From assembly GCA_022793065.1 (NCBI GenBank), contig JAAWCE010000065.1, positions 1-64,000 of the forward strand: DNA of 64,000 bases, in the 5' to 3' direction. The position numbers were made by a program, and so were the translations under genes. The DNA is from Lachnospiraceae bacterium. GTDB lineage: Bacteria > Bacillota > Clostridia > Lachnospirales > Lachnospiraceae. Below, in pieces: positions 25,993-35,295 of the stretch (position 1 is its first letter; each line of letters opens with the position of its first letter). Below the pieces are notes generated by a model that searched no databases, was not told the DNA's origin, and saw nothing but the letters and a program-made list of their open reading frames with translations.

Positions 25993-28227
25993 ATGAAAAA
26001 AAACAAGAGGTTAAAAAAGGGGCTGGGATGCTTTTTGCTGTCAGCGGTAATGGCGTTTGGCACATTGGGCGTGGCCGGAGAATTTCCGTCGCTGAAAGCG
26101 CAGGCATTGGGCAGCCGAACACTGACAATACGGTCTTCGGAAGGTACGGAGACAGAAATGGCCCAATATGTTGCCCAGGCCGGAGAGGCTTTAAATGAAA
26201 TTGCTGCAGAACGGGATATTATGGCGGTGGTGTATTTGAGCGATGAATATCCTGTGAGACAGGAACCATCCTATGACAGCCAGGCGGCGGTAACGGTGTG
26301 CAGCGGTCAGACCGTGAATATACTTGACGTTTATGTGGATGAAAACTTTGAGGTTTGGGAGTATGTGAATCTTCTATATGAAGAAGAGGAATATTACGGA
26401 TATATTCCGCGCAGTTATCTGGCAGTTTCCGACGGGAGATTCTTAGCATGGGAAGAACAGTATGGAATGAATCCCAATGGGGCGGTTTATGCGGCGGAGG
26501 GGCAAGACAGATCGGTTTCACCGGATATTGAACAATTTCCGGAAAGCTACAGGCCGGCGCTGTATGCTCTGAAACAAAGTCATCCCAACTGGATATTTAC
26601 GAAGATGATTACCGGCATGGATTGGAATGAAGTGATTGCAAGTCAGCTCCAGGGGAGCAGAAGTCTTGTGTATAAGACATTTCCCGATTGGGCGAAAGCG
26701 GGTCTTTACGACGACGGGGATTGGTATTTTGCCACCGAGCCCGTGCTGAAAATATATATGGACCCCAGAAATGCGCTGACAGAGAGTTCTATTTTTCAAT
26801 TTGAGCTTTTGACATATAATAAGGAGTATCACACCCAGGAGGCAATCAGCAAGCTTTTGGAGAAAACTTTTATGAATGACAGTCATCTGGCTGTGGGGAC
26901 CAATCTTACGTATTCAAATATTTTCTGGTCTGTGGGAAGTGAACCGGGAAGAGAGGTTAGTCCGTTCCATCTGGCGGCGCGTGTGGTGCAGGAACAGGGA
27001 GTGAATGGAGACTCGGATTTGATTTCTGGTACATATCCGGGATATGAGAATTTGTATAACTACTTTAATGTAGGAGCAACCGGTACTACCAGGAAAGAAG
27101 TGATAGAAAGCGGACTGCGGTATGCGGCAATGGAAAATCCCGCGATTAACAAGGTGGTATGGAATAATGCTTATACTTCCATTATGGGCGGAGCGGATTT
27201 TATTTCCGCCAACTATATCAGGAAGGGACAGGATACTTTATATCTGCAGAAGTATAATGTGGTTCCCAATGGGGCGTACAAGCCTCATACCCATCAGTAT
27301 ATGCAAAATATTTCCGCACCCACAACCGAATCGTCAAATGTGAGAAAATTATATGCCGGTGTAATCTCTTTGGAGGAAAGCACTTTTGTATTTAAGATTC
27401 CGGTATTTGATAATATGCCTGAAAGTCCCTGCGGGGAACCCACGGAATCTCTCAGTCTGTCATTGAGAGTGCCGGAGGGATACGGGGAACCTGTAATCTA
27501 CCTGGACGGTGTGGCTTACAATGCGGAAATCAAAAACGGCTATTATACGCTGGAAGCGCCGGATAAAAATGCAAAGACGGCCATAGCGTACAGATATAAT
27601 GAGTCCGGTGTCCCGGAGGGCATGTATGTCTGGAGTCTGGCCTATGAAGGAATGGCTTACAGAGTTACGGAGGAGCCGGAACTGGCAGATTTGCTGACAG
27701 CCCATGGATTTTCTATCAGAATCACAGGAGATGCGGGAATACGTTTTAAGACTGGAATCTCTCAAGAGAAGCGAAATACATTGACATCTACGGGAGTAAA
27801 TGGGTACTATTTGAAAGAATATGGCACTTTGATTATGAATCACGCCAATGTAGGAACTTACGCTATGATTCGGGGCGGTGAGAAAGTGAGTCAGGGGATG
27901 GCTTACGGTACCACTGGGGATGGCGTGCATAAGGATACTGTTTTTGAAACCGTAGATGGAAGGTATCGGTATACTGCTGTGCTGGTGGGGATGCCGGTGG
28001 AAAAGTATAAGACGGAGTATGCGTTTAGAGGTTATGCGGTACTGGAAAAAGACGGGCAGCAGATAACCTTGTACGGACCCATCAGAGCCAGAAATATTTA
28101 TTCACTTGCAAAGCAACTTTTGGATATGAATACGTATGCGCCGGAAACGGAGGCATATGCTTTCCTGAAGAAATTGGTTGCCGACGCGGACGCTTATGAA
28201 AGCGCTTCCGGCGGCAGTACACAATGA
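25993..28227 (+). CDS. Secreted beta-N-acetylglucosaminidase with SH3 domain
   Basis: 744 residues from the ATG at 25993, chosen because it opens a typical signal peptide: MKKNKRLKKG, a hydrophobic stretch, then a cleavage site after about residue 37 (LKAQA). Residues about 65-145 look like a bacterial SH3 domain (wall binding). Residues about 165-470 match LytD/GH73-type endo-glucosaminidase (HPNWIF, FHLAARVVQEQG with the putative catalytic Glu, then YFNVGATG). The remaining 270 residues are beta-rich and unassigned. It would cut glycan strands in the wall, for daughter-cell separation or turnover. Confidence 0.82.
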   Translation: MKKNKRLKKGLGCFLLSAVMAFGTLGVAGEFPSLKAQALGSRTLTIRSSEGTETEMAQYVAQAGEALNEIAAERDIMAVVYLSDEYPVRQEPSYDSQAAVTVCSGQTVNILDVYVDENFEVWEYVNLLYEEEEYYGYIPRSYLAVSDGRFLAWEEQYGMNPNGAVYAAEGQDRSVSPDIEQFPESYRPALYALKQSHPNWIFTKMITGMDWNEVIASQLQGSRSLVYKTFPDWAKAGLYDDGDWYFATEPVLKIYMDPRNALTESSIFQFELLTYNKEYHTQEAISKLLEKTFMNDSHLAVGTNLTYSNIFWSVGSEPGREVSPFHLAARVVQEQGVNGDSDLISGTYPGYENLYNYFNVGATGTTRKEVIESGLRYAAMENPAINKVVWNNAYTSIMGGADFISANYIRKGQDTLYLQKYNVVPNGAYKPHTHQYMQNISAPTTESSNVRKLYAGVISLEESTFVFKIPVFDNMPESPCGEPTESLSLSLRVPEGYGEPVIYLDGVAYNAEIKNGYYTLEAPDKNAKTAIAYRYNESGVPEGMYVWSLAYEGMAYRVTEEPELADLLTAHGFSIRITGDAGIRFKTGISQEKRNTLTSTGVNGYYLKEYGTLIMNHANVGTYAMIRGGEKVSQGMAYGTTGDGVHKDTVFETVDGRYRYTAVLVGMPVEKYKTEYAFRGYAVLEKDGQQITLYGPIRARNIYSLAKQLLDMNTYAPETEAYAFLKKLVADADAYESASGGSTQ

Positions 28228-28304
28228 TTTTCATGGACAAGCAGTGACACAGGATGGTTGTACACTTTACAATGATCCGGAATGAGTAGGAAGAGAGGAG
28301 AGTT

Positions 28305-29336
28305 ATGAAAAAGAAATACTTCACAATTATCCCCATATTGGCAATATCTATTGGCATGCTTGCGGGCTGCGGAGACGGAACCGGAGAGGCGGAGGGAGTG
28401 AGCGATGCCTCCAGCGCGTCGGCCATTGTCCCTGTGACGGTCAGCGCTCCGCCAGTGTATGCCACACCGGAACCGGTGGACCCTTCGGAGATTCGTCTAT
28501 TGTATTTGTCAGGGGAATTGACGGAGGAAGAAGAGAAGGCCATCAGGGAGTCCATGCAGATATTGTATCAGAATTTGGATATCCCTGAATACATTGGAGA
28601 GGCAATTCACATGGTGGAGAGTGAAAACTGGTTTGAAACCATGACTGCGGGTACCAACAGGGGAGGCGGAAGTTATAGCCTGTACCAGGGGGAAAATCCC
28701 ATTTTAACCGTAAACATCGGAGAAGATTCTTCAGGGCTGCTTTATGCGGATGTGCTGTTTGAAAGTGTGGAAGGAAAGCTGATTGAACTGAAACAATTCG
28801 GAGGCATTACACAACTGTTGTTGACAACTTCTCAAAACGGGCTGCCCAACGGAGCGTTTGAAAGCTGGAGGATTGACAGTACCATAGGCGAGATTGTATG
28901 GGAGAAGGGAACTTATGTGGATGGACGTGTTGTGGGAGAAATGACCACATCGAAATATGTGGGAGTGGAAGGGGACGCTTTTGACCTGTGGACAAACAGA
29001 GAAGGGTTTACCTACGAGGTGAGCACCACTACCTATGACCAGGAGGGAAATCCCATTACAACACCCACGCCGGATCCCACAGCGCCTCCGTCATCAACCA
29101 CAACGCCCAAACCAAATGTCACACCTAAGCCCAATATCACACCCAAACCTCCTGCACCCACACCAAACGTACCGGTACAGGAGCCGGATGATGGTAACAA
29201 CGATGATGATAATGACGATGACGATGATGATAACAATGATGATAATAACGGAGGGGGTGTACCTGAACCGCCGCAGCAGCCTGAACCACCCCAGGGAGGG
29301 GATGTAGATGTGGGCTGGTCTCCCGACCTGGATTAA
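28305..29336 (+). CDS. Lipoprotein with Pro/Thr stalk and Asp/Asn-rich tail
   Basis: 343 residues. A type II signal peptide ends in the lipobox LAGC (Cys22), so it is lipid-anchored outside the membrane. Residues about 60-240 form an unassigned folded domain. Residues 248-290 are a Pro/Thr/Lys stalk with PKPN-type repeats; residues 293-315 are almost all Asp and Asn, then PEPPQQPEPP and an Asp-containing end. The acidic stretch could bind Ca2+, which is inference. RBS AGAGGAGAG. It follows the glucosaminidase by 77 bases, suggesting a shared envelope role. Not recognised as a named family. Confidence 0.75.
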   Translation: MKKKYFTIIPILAISIGMLAGCGDGTGEAEGVSDASSASAIVPVTVSAPPVYATPEPVDPSEIRLLYLSGELTEEEEKAIRESMQILYQNLDIPEYIGEAIHMVESENWFETMTAGTNRGGGSYSLYQGENPILTVNIGEDSSGLLYADVLFESVEGKLIELKQFGGITQLLLTTSQNGLPNGAFESWRIDSTIGEIVWEKGTYVDGRVVGEMTTSKYVGVEGDAFDLWTNREGFTYEVSTTTYDQEGNPITTPTPDPTAPPSSTTTPKPNVTPKPNITPKPPAPTPNVPVQEPDDGNNDDDNDDDDDDNNDDNNGGGVPEPPQQPEPPQGGDVDVGWSPDLD

Positions 29337-29363
29337 ACTTAAGCGCCGGATAGCAAAAGAAAG

Positions 29364-29428
29364 GGCAACATGATAAGCTTTCGTAGGGCAGATAGAAATA
29401 TTTGCCTTACGAAAGCATTGCCGTTTTT
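29364..29428 (+). terminator. Long intrinsic terminator
   Basis: Outer stem GGCAA/TTGCC (29364-29368, 29418-29422) and inner stem GCTTTCGTAGGGCA/TGCCTTACGAAAGC (29377-29390, 29403-29416), followed by GTTTTT. Confidence 0.8.
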
Positions 29429-29576
29429 GGAGAGTGAATTAGGACGAAAAGGCGGAGGAGTTGGAGTGTATGGTTTGCGGCCGTGGCAGGGACGAGCATC
29501 ACTGCATATGATATCATAACTTGATTGTCATAAATACAAAAAAATTTGCAGTCAATTGATATAAAGGAGCATAATT

Positions 29577-30752
29577 ATGGAAGTGTATTTGGACAATTCC
29601 GCTACGACCAGAGTGTTTCCCGAAGTGGCGGAATTGATGACAAAAATCATGTGTGTGGACTATGGCAATCCTTCCAGCCTCCATATGAAGGGAGTTTGGG
29701 CGGAACAGTACATTACCTATGCCAGACAGACCTTTGCCAAAATTCTGAAAGTAGAGGATAAGGAGATATTTTTTACTTCGGGAGGTACAGAGTCGGATAA
29801 TATGGCAATTATGGGATGTGCTATGGCCAATAACAGAAGGGGGAAACATCTGATTACCACCCAAATAGAACATCCGGCGGTGTTAAATACCATGCGTCAC
29901 ATGGAATCTATTGGGTACAGGGTGACATATCTGCCGGTGAATTCTTACGGACAGATATCCTTAGAAGAGTTGCAGCATCAACTGTGCCAGGACACGATTC
30001 TGGTATCCATTATGCACACCAATAATGAAATTGGGGCGCTGCAGCCTGTGGAAGAGGCCGGCGCATTGATTAAGCGGATGAATCCCAACACATTATTTCA
30101 TGTAGATGCGGTGCAGGGATTTGGAAAAGCTAAAATCTACCCTAAGAGAATGAACATTGATCTTTTATCTGCCAGCGGTCACAAAATTCATGGTCCCAAA
30201 GGCATAGGAATATTGTATATTGGAGATAAAGTTAAAATTCAGCCCATTGTCCATGGCGGAGGGCAGCAGAAGAATCTTCGTTCCGGTACGGACAATGTGC
30301 CCGGTGCGGCGGGGATGGCCAAAGCCGCAGAACTTTTGTACGCCCACTATGAAGATGATCTGAGACGGCTTTATGAATGTAAACGATACTTTATGGAGCA
30401 AATCAGAAGGATGGAGGGAGTTCAGGTAAATGGTCTCATTCCTGGTAAGCCGGACGGCGAGGGAACGGCGCCCCATATTGTAAGCGTTTCTTTTAGAGGG
30501 GTTCGCAGTGAGGTATTGCTCCATGCGCTGGAAGAGGATAAGATATATGTTTCGGCAGGGAGTGCTTGCGCGGCTCGTAAACCGCAGCCTTCCCAGACAT
30601 TGAAAGCTATGGGGATTGATAAGACTTTACTGGAATCTACAATCAGGTTCAGCTTTTCGGTTTATACCACCCGGGAAGAAATAGACTATACATTAAAGGC
30701 GTTATATGATAAAATTCCTATGTTGAGAAAATATACCCGAGGAAGAGTGTGA
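29577..30752 (+). CDS. Cysteine desulfurase (NifS/IscS class, NifZ-like)
   Basis: 391 residues. PLP-binding Lys in SASGHKIHGPKG (about residue 203), TSGGTESDN cofactor loop, HTNNEIGALQP and the mobile-loop Cys in GSACAARKPQ (about 325). It takes sulfur from cysteine as enzyme persulfide, releasing alanine. The next gene is thiI, six bases away, the same pairing as B. subtilis nifZ-thiI, so it most likely feeds sulfur to ThiI for tRNA 4-thiouridine. The clean RBS is AAGGAG at 29566-29571. The 240-base gap upstream holds only the previous terminator. Confidence 0.92.
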   Translation: MEVYLDNSATTRVFPEVAELMTKIMCVDYGNPSSLHMKGVWAEQYITYARQTFAKILKVEDKEIFFTSGGTESDNMAIMGCAMANNRRGKHLITTQIEHPAVLNTMRHMESIGYRVTYLPVNSYGQISLEELQHQLCQDTILVSIMHTNNEIGALQPVEEAGALIKRMNPNTLFHVDAVQGFGKAKIYPKRMNIDLLSASGHKIHGPKGIGILYIGDKVKIQPIVHGGGQQKNLRSGTDNVPGAAGMAKAAELLYAHYEDDLRRLYECKRYFMEQIRRMEGVQVNGLIPGKPDGEGTAPHIVSVSFRGVRSEVLLHALEEDKIYVSAGSACAARKPQPSQTLKAMGIDKTLLESTIRFSFSVYTTREEIDYTLKALYDKIPMLRKYTRGRV

Positions 30753-30757
30753 TAATA

Positions 30758-31936
30758 ATGTTTACTTCTTTTTTGATAAAATATGCCGAAATTGGCGTTA
30801 AAGGTAAGAACCGGTATCTGTTTGAAGATGCTTTGGTTCATCAAATTAAATATGCTTTGAAAAAATGTGAGGGAGATTTTCTGGTTCACAAATCTCAAGG
30901 ACGTATTTATGTAGAGACAATCGGAGAATTTGACTATGAGGAAACCGTGGCGCGGCTGAGGAAGGTGTTTGGAATTTCCGGCATCTGTCCTGTTGTATCT
31001 GTGGAGGACGAGGGCTTCGAGAAGCTCTGTGAGACAGTGGTGAAGTATGTGGGGGATGTTTATCCTGACAGAAACAGAACTTTTAAGGTACATTCCAGAC
31101 GCGCCCGCAAGAATTATCCCAAAGAGTCCATGGAGATCAATGCGGATTTGGGCCAGGAGCTTTTACAGGCTTATCCTGAACTGTCCGTGGATGTACATGA
31201 GCCGGATATTTTGCTGAATGTTGAAATCAGGGAAAAAATTCATATATATTCTACAGTAATACCAGGGCCGGGGGGAATGCCCGTGGGGACGGGAGGCAAG
31301 GCCATGCTGCTTCTGTCCGGCGGGATTGATTCCCCTGTGGCAGGGTATATGATTGCAAAACGGGGAGTAAAGCTGGATGCAGTTTATTTTCATGCACCGC
31401 CTTATACCAGTGAAAGAGCAAAGCAAAAGGTTGTAGAATTGGCCAGGATCGTGTCGGCATACACAGGGCCGATTTATTTGCATGTGATTTCGTTTACAGA
31501 TATTCAACTATATATATATGAAAAATGTCCCCATGAAGAGCTTACCATAATTATGCGCCGATACATGATGCGGATAGCGGAACATATTGCCGGGGAGACA
31601 GGATGTCTGGGGCTGGTTACAGGGGAAAGTATCGGACAGGTTGCTTCTCAGACCATGAATTCTCTGGTTGCTACAAATGAAGTATGTGAGCTTCCGGTAT
31701 ACCGTCCGCTGATAGGTTTTGATAAACAGGAGATTGTGGAGGTGGCCGGTAAAATCGGTACGTTTGAAACTTCTATTCTTCCCTATGAGGACTGCTGTAC
31801 GATTTTTGTGGCAAAACATCCTGTGACAAAACCTAATGTGAAGGTAATTCGCCGACATGAGCATAATTTGGATGAAAAGATTGAGGAATTGGTGAAAGCT
31901 GCACTGGAAACGGACGAGCTTATCATTGTGGAATGA
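30758..31936 (+). CDS. thiI: tRNA 4-thiouridine synthase ThiI
   Basis: 392 residues from the ATG at 30758 (GGAAGAG ten bases before). N-terminal ferredoxin-like and THUMP domains (FLIKYAEIGVKGKNR; YKVHSRRA-type region) bind tRNA; the PP-loop ATPase begins LLLSGGIDSPVAGYM at about residue 185. It adenylates U8 of tRNA and replaces oxygen by sulfur. The C-terminal rhodanese domain of E. coli ThiI is absent, as in Bacillus, so sulfur must come directly from the adjacent desulfurase. It begins six bases after that gene ends. Confidence 0.95.
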   Translation: MFTSFLIKYAEIGVKGKNRYLFEDALVHQIKYALKKCEGDFLVHKSQGRIYVETIGEFDYEETVARLRKVFGISGICPVVSVEDEGFEKLCETVVKYVGDVYPDRNRTFKVHSRRARKNYPKESMEINADLGQELLQAYPELSVDVHEPDILLNVEIREKIHIYSTVIPGPGGMPVGTGGKAMLLLSGGIDSPVAGYMIAKRGVKLDAVYFHAPPYTSERAKQKVVELARIVSAYTGPIYLHVISFTDIQLYIYEKCPHEELTIIMRRYMMRIAEHIAGETGCLGLVTGESIGQVASQTMNSLVATNEVCELPVYRPLIGFDKQEIVEVAGKIGTFETSILPYEDCCTIFVAKHPVTKPNVKVIRRHEHNLDEKIEELVKAALETDELIIVE

Positions 31937-32019
31937 TAAAAGTTTTGTTTGTTGTCCGGGGGAAATTGCAGATGATATGGATGTAAGTGTCAGTTGTGTG
32001 AGAAGTAAAAATTAGAAAA

Positions 32020-32050
32020 ATAACAGTTCAGCCCAGTGCTGAACTGTTAT
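32020..32050. terminator. Hairpin terminator between thiI and the HPr-like gene
   Basis: Perfect 13-bp stem ATAACAGTTCAGC (32020-32032) with GCTGAACTGTTAT (32038-32050). The T-run (TTTTTC) lies on the minus strand, so it mainly ends the HPr-like transcript; thiI may use it less well. Confidence 0.8.
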
Positions 32051-32137
32051 GATACAATACCATGATGTTATCAAAACCAGTGATATAAATGTACCGCAGC
32101 GCGTATGAATACAGAATCATATATTGACATCCGCAAT

Positions 32138-32368
32138 TTAAATCATGTAGGGTTTCAGCGCTTCCATCACATCGGTTGCGCTGTCTTCTGAATGGATATT
32201 CAGATCAATGGGTTTGGAAAGATCCAGGCTGAATATTCCCATGATGGATTTAGCGTCAATAACATATCTGCCGGATACCAGGTCAAAATCACATTCGAAC
32301 TTGGTAATATCATTAACAAATGATTTTACCTTGTCGATAGAATTTAAAGAAATCTGTACAGTTTTCAT
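32138..32368 (-). CDS. HPr-like protein lacking the active-site histidine
   Basis: 76 residues from the ATG at 32368, behind GGAGGAG. The HPr fold is indicated by KSIMGIFSLDLSKPIDLNI, where the Ser of GIFSL corresponds to regulatory Ser46 of HPr. The N-terminal stretch TVQISLNSIDKVKSF replaces the GLHARPA segment, so the phospho-transfer His15 is absent. It cannot carry PTS phosphate but might be a Crh-like partner of CcpA, if HPr kinase recognises the serine. It has its own promoter and terminator and no PTS genes near. Confidence 0.78.
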   Translation of the reverse strand: MKTVQISLNSIDKVKSFVNDITKFECDFDLVSGRYVIDAKSIMGIFSLDLSKPIDLNIHSEDSATDVMEALKPYMI

Positions 32369-32520
32369 GATTGTCTCCTCCTTGATATAAGTCTGCAACA
32401 TTACGATTCACAGTTAAGTAAGGCCGATGAAAATCGGTAAGTCTTACGATTCCGCACGGGGAAGAGTTGGTTTAGATCCGCGGAATAACCATGCATGGTA
32501 ATGCTATGATTCCTGTCTCC

Positions 32521-32549
32521 ATATTAAAGGCTGACAGAATAAAAGTCAA
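32521..32549 (-). promoter_or_regulatory. Minus-strand promoter of the HPr-like gene
   Basis: On the minus strand TTGACT (32549-32544), 17 bases, TAATAT (32526-32521). The leader of about 145 bases contains small inverted repeats: CCGAT/ATCGG at 32424-32436, ATTCCGC/GCGGAAT at 32449-32486, and ACCATGCATGGT at 32488-32499. Confidence 0.6.
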
Positions 32550-32673
32550 GGGGAAAGTCTTATAAAATCCCACGGAAGTAAAAAGGGACCAAACCCGACA
32601 AAATGCGGGGTCATTGGGGCTGCAGAAAAGAGAATCATAAGGTTTGGGGAGTATGAAAACGAGAGGTAAATAT

Positions 32674-34095
32674 ATGAAGAGTGTGGCGTTTCACAATCTG
32701 GGCTGCAAGGTGAATTCCTATGAGATGGAGGTAATGCAGCAAAATTTGCGCGAAAAAGGATATAAAATTGTACCTTTTGATGAAATAGCTGACATTTACA
32801 TAATTAATACATGTACTGTGACAAATATTGCTGACAGGAAGAGCAGACAAATGCTTCACAGAGCAAAACAGTTGAATCCCCAGGCGGTGGTTGTTGCGGC
32901 AGGATGCTATGTGCAGACAGGAAAAGAGACGGTTGAAAAAGATGAGAGTATAGATCTTGCCATTGGTAATAATCGTAAAAAGGACATTGTCTCCATTTTG
33001 GAGGAATACTTACAAAATAGGGAAAAGGTCAGGGAGCAAGAGAACGTAAGATATGTTCAAACCGTGTCCATTGATATAAACGGTGCCTGTGATTATGAGG
33101 AAATGCAGTTAAAGCATATGGGGGAGCATACAAGAGCCTGTATTAAGATTCAGGATGGCTGCAATCAATTTTGTTCTTATTGTGTGATACCTTACGCCAG
33201 AGGAAGAGTGCGAAGCCGTCGGGCGGAAGATGTGACGGAAGAGATTGCAGGTTTGGTAAGGGCAGGGTGTAAGGAGGTAGTGCTGACAGGTATTCACATC
33301 AGTTCTTACGGAATTGATTTTCAGGAGGCAGCCTGGAAGGCCGGGGAAAGCAAAAGAGCCGAAAAAGGGGATCGGTCGGAGCATAGGAGCAGCAAACTGA
33401 TAGATTTGATTGAACGTATCCATGACATAGAGGGGCTTGAGAGAATCCGTCTGGGTTCGCTGGAACCCAGAATTATACAGGAAGAGTTTGCAAGAAGGCT
33501 TTCCGCCCTGAGAAAAATATGTCCCCACTTTCATCTTTCTCTTCAAAGCGGGTGTGACGAGACTTTAAAAAGGATGAATAGACACTATACAGCGGGGGAA
33601 TACTTTACCAGTGTGGAGATACTGCGAAAATACTTTGCGTATCCGGCAATTACCACGGATGTGATTGTGGGATTTCCGGGAGAGACGGAGGAAGAATTTA
33701 CACTGACAAAAAAATTTCTGGAGAAGGTCCGGTTCTATGAAATGCACATTTTCAAATATTCTTCCAGGGAGGGGACCAGGGCAGCATCCATGCCCTGTCA
33801 GGTGCCGGAGCCGATCAAGACCAAACGCAGTGCCCAGCTTCTTTCGCTGGCTGAAAGTCAATCGGCAGCGTTTCGCAGGCGATACATAGGAAGAGAGGCG
33901 GAAGTACTTTTGGAGGAAACCAGGGAGATATGCGGCGGTATCTATCGGGTGGGCCATACAGGGGATTATGTGAAAGTGGCGGTGGAGAGTGAGGGAACGA
34001 ATGGAGAGGCGGCCAATATCTTTGTAAAGGTGTTGGTAAAAGGTTTTCTGACGGATGAAATTCTGTTAGGGGAGCTTTGCGCCGTGGAATCGTAA
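32674..34095 (+). CDS. mtaB: tRNA ms2t6A methylthiotransferase MtaB
   Basis: 473 residues from the ATG at 32674 (GAGAGG eight bases ahead). UPF0004 domain with FHNLGCKVNSYE and NTCTVT; radical-SAM cluster motif CNQFCSYCVIPY at about residue 164; TRAM domain at the C terminus. It adds a methylthio group to t6A37 of ANN-decoding tRNAs using two Fe4S4 clusters. An insertion of about 25 charged residues (FQEAAWKAGESKRAEKGDRS) interrupts the radical-SAM barrel near residue 225. The gene stands alone. Confidence 0.92.
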   Translation: MKSVAFHNLGCKVNSYEMEVMQQNLREKGYKIVPFDEIADIYIINTCTVTNIADRKSRQMLHRAKQLNPQAVVVAAGCYVQTGKETVEKDESIDLAIGNNRKKDIVSILEEYLQNREKVREQENVRYVQTVSIDINGACDYEEMQLKHMGEHTRACIKIQDGCNQFCSYCVIPYARGRVRSRRAEDVTEEIAGLVRAGCKEVVLTGIHISSYGIDFQEAAWKAGESKRAEKGDRSEHRSSKLIDLIERIHDIEGLERIRLGSLEPRIIQEEFARRLSALRKICPHFHLSLQSGCDETLKRMNRHYTAGEYFTSVEILRKYFAYPAITTDVIVGFPGETEEEFTLTKKFLEKVRFYEMHIFKYSSREGTRAASMPCQVPEPIKTKRSAQLLSLAESQSAAFRRRYIGREAEVLLEETREICGGIYRVGHTGDYVKVAVESEGTNGEAANIFVKVLVKGFLTDEILLGELCAVES

Positions 34096-34104
34096 TAGTT
34101 ACGC

Positions 34105-34133
34105 TTGAATTTTGAAAACAAATGAGGTATAGT
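34105..34133 (+). promoter_or_regulatory. Promoter of the ireB operon
   Basis: TTGAAT (34105-34110), 17 bases, TATAGT (34128-34133), about 75 bases before the ireB start. Confidence 0.65.
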
Positions 34134-34209
34134 AGTAAGGAATAGTGTACGGAGAATGGAGTAAATAAGCCTGATAAGGGACGGAGAGGGAGCGGAACGA
34201 GGTTAGCGT

Positions 34210-34473
34210 ATGCAGAATTTAGGGAATACACAATATTTCAGGGTAGACTCGGAGCCAGCGCCCGGGGCGAAAATGGTATTGTCCGCCGTATATGAGGCGT
34301 TGACAGAAAAAGGATACAATCCGGTGAACCAAATCGTAGGATATATTATGAGCGGAGACCCAACCTATATCACCAGCCATAAAAATGCCAGAAGCTTAAT
34401 TATGAAGGTGGAACGGGATGAATTGGTGGAAGAACTGCTGACGGAATATATTCATGCCATGGAATGGAAATAA
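34210..34473 (+). CDS. ireB: IreB-family regulatory phosphoprotein (DUF965)
   Basis: 87 residues. The conserved core TEKGYNPVNQIVGYIMSGDP and TSHKNARSLI matches UPF0297/IreB, a small dimer phosphorylated on Thr by the PASTA kinase IreK in Enterococcus and linked to envelope stress and cephalosporin tolerance. It opens the block IreB-RuvX-DUF1292, conserved as yrzL-yrrK-yrzB in Bacillus. No PASTA kinase is in this window. The RBS is weak (GAACGAGG). Confidence 0.9.
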   Translation: MQNLGNTQYFRVDSEPAPGAKMVLSAVYEALTEKGYNPVNQIVGYIMSGDPTYITSHKNARSLIMKVERDELVEELLTEYIHAMEWK

Positions 34474-34502
34474 GGGATTGAAGAAGATACGGGAGATTAT
34501 TT

Positions 34503-34976
34503 ATGCGGATTATGGGTCTGGACTTTGGGTCTAAGACAGTTGGAGTGGCAGTCAGCGACAGCTTATTGATTACGGCGCAGGGATTAGAAATCATTCGTCG
34601 TAAGGAAGAGAATAAGCTGCGCCGGACACTGGCCAGAATTGAAGAGCTGATCGAAGAGTACGAGGTGAAGGAAATTGTTCTGGGATTGCCCAAACATATG
34701 AATGCAACAGAGGGGATTCGTGCGGAACTGACAATGGAATTCCGTGAAAAATTAGAGCGCAGAACGGGACTGCCGGTGATTATGCGGGACGAGCGGCTGA
34801 CGACGGTTGTGGCCCAGAAAACCATGATGGAAGCGGGCATCCGTAGAGAAAAACGCGGAGAATATGTGGACAAGATTGCGGCAGCCTTGATATTGCAGGG
34901 ATATTTGGATAGCCGCAGCCGTGAAAAGGACGGGACGGACAATGGTGAAAATGGAGAAGATAATACTGAATACTGA
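34503..34976 (+). CDS. ruvX: Holliday-junction-resolvase-like YqgF/RuvX
   Basis: 157 residues. RNase H-like fold: [19 protein letters not shown] (first catalytic Asp), VLGLPKHMN and [10 protein letters not shown] (second acidic residue), then [14 protein letters not shown]. It is proposed to process the 5' end of 16S pre-rRNA and earlier to resolve junctions. Second gene of the block; its last 35 bases overlap the start of the DUF1292 gene. The last 20 residues are Asp/Asn/Glu-rich. Confidence 0.92.
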   Translation: MRIMGLDFGSKTVGVAVSDSLLITAQGLEIIRRKEENKLRRTLARIEELIEEYEVKEIVLGLPKHMNATEGIRAELTMEFREKLERRTGLPVIMRDERLTTVVAQKTMMEAGIRREKRGEYVDKIAAALILQGYLDSRSREKDGTDNGENGEDNTEY

Positions 34977-35208
34977 TGGGGATTCGCCCCTGGAGTATTA
35001 TGTGCTGGAGCAGACGCGCATCGGAGGGGTGGACTACCTTCTTTTGTCAGATGTGGCGGATGGTGACGGAGAAGCGCTGATTCTGAAAGATATCTCCGGT
35101 GATGGAGAGGAAGAAGGCATGTTTGTGACTATTACGGATGAAAATGAACTTTCTGCCGTGGCGGAGGTATTTGAGAACATGCTGGAAGATGTTACGATTG
35201 AAAATTGA
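34942..35208 (+). CDS. DUF1292 domain protein (YrzB-like)
   Basis: 88 residues from the ATG at 34942; a GTG at 34921 is also in frame. The pattern [20 protein letters not shown] and [18 protein letters not shown] matches DUF1292, a small acidic protein (about one third Asp/Glu) of unknown role, regularly downstream of ruvX. It overlaps ruvX by 35 bases, so translation is coupled. Cytosolic. Confidence 0.85.
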   Translation: MVKMEKIILNTDGDSPLEYYVLEQTRIGGVDYLLLSDVADGDGEALILKDISGDGEEEGMFVTITDENELSAVAEVFENMLEDVTIEN

Positions 35209-35295
35209 GAATGACAGTTACAATTTGCAGCAGAGGGGGAGACTGTAATTTTTAGCTGCAATGGGACTGTGTTATATGTGTGTTGGAGTTAAAAT

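Noticed and set aside
29190-29250. GAT/GAC-rich repeats as a tandem-repeat locus or CRISPR
   Set aside because: They are codons of the Asp/Asn tail of a lipoprotein, with no regular spacer structure.
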